NCBI GenBank assembly: GCA_002389705.1
Contig: DGQJ01000385.1
Span: 1,888-9,574, forward strand
Source of the DNA: Bacteroidales bacterium UBA4417
GTDB taxonomy: Bacteria; Bacteroidota; Bacteroidia; Bacteroidales; UBA4417
Length of the DNA: 7,687 bases
Direction: 5' to 3'
Shown: positions 7,325 to 7,687 of the stretch, in pieces
Layout: each line of letters opens with the position of its first letter
Numbering within the stretch: the first letter of the stretch is position 1
Notes under the pieces: model-generated
What the model saw: only the letters and a program-made list of their open reading frames with translations
Database searches by the model: none
Told to the model about the DNA's origin: nothing
Translations under genes and position numbers: made by a program

Positions 7325-7687
7325 CTATTTTACTGAACCGGGGCTAGCTGTATTTTCAAAAAATGGGTACACATTCTTTTCCATAAATTCGCGCATATTC
7401 TTCTGGCGCTCCTGGTTTGGGAAATTGCTTATCACCCAATCGTAATCTTCGCGCACCGGGATATTGTAGCTGGTGTTGCTGCTCACGCAGTCGGGCGACC
7501 ATACGCTGTGAATGGTAAAAGCAAACTGAAGTTCAGGATGTTGCAATTTACAAACCGGACCTTTGCTGAGTTCAGCAGCATCAAAAAACCATATTTCGCG
7601 GCTGTACTGGTCGTTATCATGATCAATATCGGGCGAACCATTCACCATGGAGCAAAGAATATACCCATCCATATCCGGATCAACACC
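7325..7687 (-). CDS. Carotenoid oxygenase-like protein (C-terminal part, start lies outside the window)
   Basis: The reading frame is open to the window edge, giving 120 C-terminal residues and a TAG stop; the internal Met six codons in is probably not the start. The segment REIWFFDAAELSKGPVCKL fits the carotenoid cleavage oxygenase / lignostilbene dioxygenase family, where a strand ending in D-A-x-x-L-x-x-G-P-V precedes the last iron-binding His. The candidate fourth His ligand is residue 60 of the visible part, in FAFTIHSVW (nt 7508-7510). These enzymes use a non-haem iron held by four His to cleave a conjugated double bond in carotenoids, apocarotenoids or stilbenes. The other three His ligands are outside the window, so substrate and activity cannot be judged. 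About 60 residues follow the His, longer than the short tail I would expect. The gene is the most upstream visible member of the probable operon with the sensor kinases. The assignment rests on one motif region, so it is less sure than the kinase genes. Confidence 0.7.
   Translation of the reverse strand, partial: GVDPDMDGYILCSMVNGSPDIDHDNDQYSREIWFFDAAELSKGPVCKLQHPELQFAFTIHSVWSPDCVSSNTSYNIPVREDYDWVISNFPNQERQKNMREFMEKNVYPFFENTASPGSVK

Noticed and set aside
7302..7346. Possible frameshift or wrong start hiding a kinase N-lobe upstream of the giant sensor
   Set aside because: The frame meets a TAG at 7346-7344 with no ATG between, and the upstream DNA encodes an oxygenase-like protein in another frame. 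No N-lobe sequence (glycine loop, VAIK lysine) is present.

Overview
The window looks like part of a Bacteroidota chromosome. This is inferred from a 7TM-DISM sensor kinase, a very large kinase-like/ATPase/GAF/histidine kinase sensor, moderate GC content, and gene starts preceded by AT-rich sequence without an AGGAGG-type ribosome binding site. I cannot name a genus.

All genes lie on the minus strand and are packed tightly, so the reading order is from high to low coordinates. First is the 3' end of a carotenoid oxygenase-like gene (7325-7687, cut by the window edge). After 23 bp comes a 1636-residue soluble sensor (2391-7301): a degenerate protein-kinase C-lobe, an AAA/STAND-type ATPase, a long helical-repeat region, GAF, coiled coil and histidine kinase. 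Its stop overlaps the start of a 729-residue membrane sensor kinase (202-2391) by one base (TAATG). That protein has a signal peptide, a 7TMR-DISM extracellular domain, seven membrane helices, a coiled coil and a histidine kinase. After 19 bp comes the 5' end of a response regulator (1-182, cut by the window edge). No gap exceeds 23 bp and no terminator is visible, so the four genes probably form one operon whose promoter lies upstream of the window.

Two features stand out. First, the two kinases carry almost the same catalytic module: 33 substitutions and one deletion in 255 aligned residues by eye, including a 128-bp DNA stretch with two mismatches. Their input halves are unrelated. A soluble and a membrane sensor therefore probably feed one receiver. 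Second, the large sensor's Ser/Thr kinase-like domain lacks the whole N-lobe and has lost the HRD-loop and DFG residues, while the C-lobe scaffold is kept. It looks like a pseudokinase leftover that may now act as a binding or regulatory platform. No mobile element, RNA gene or CRISPR array was seen.
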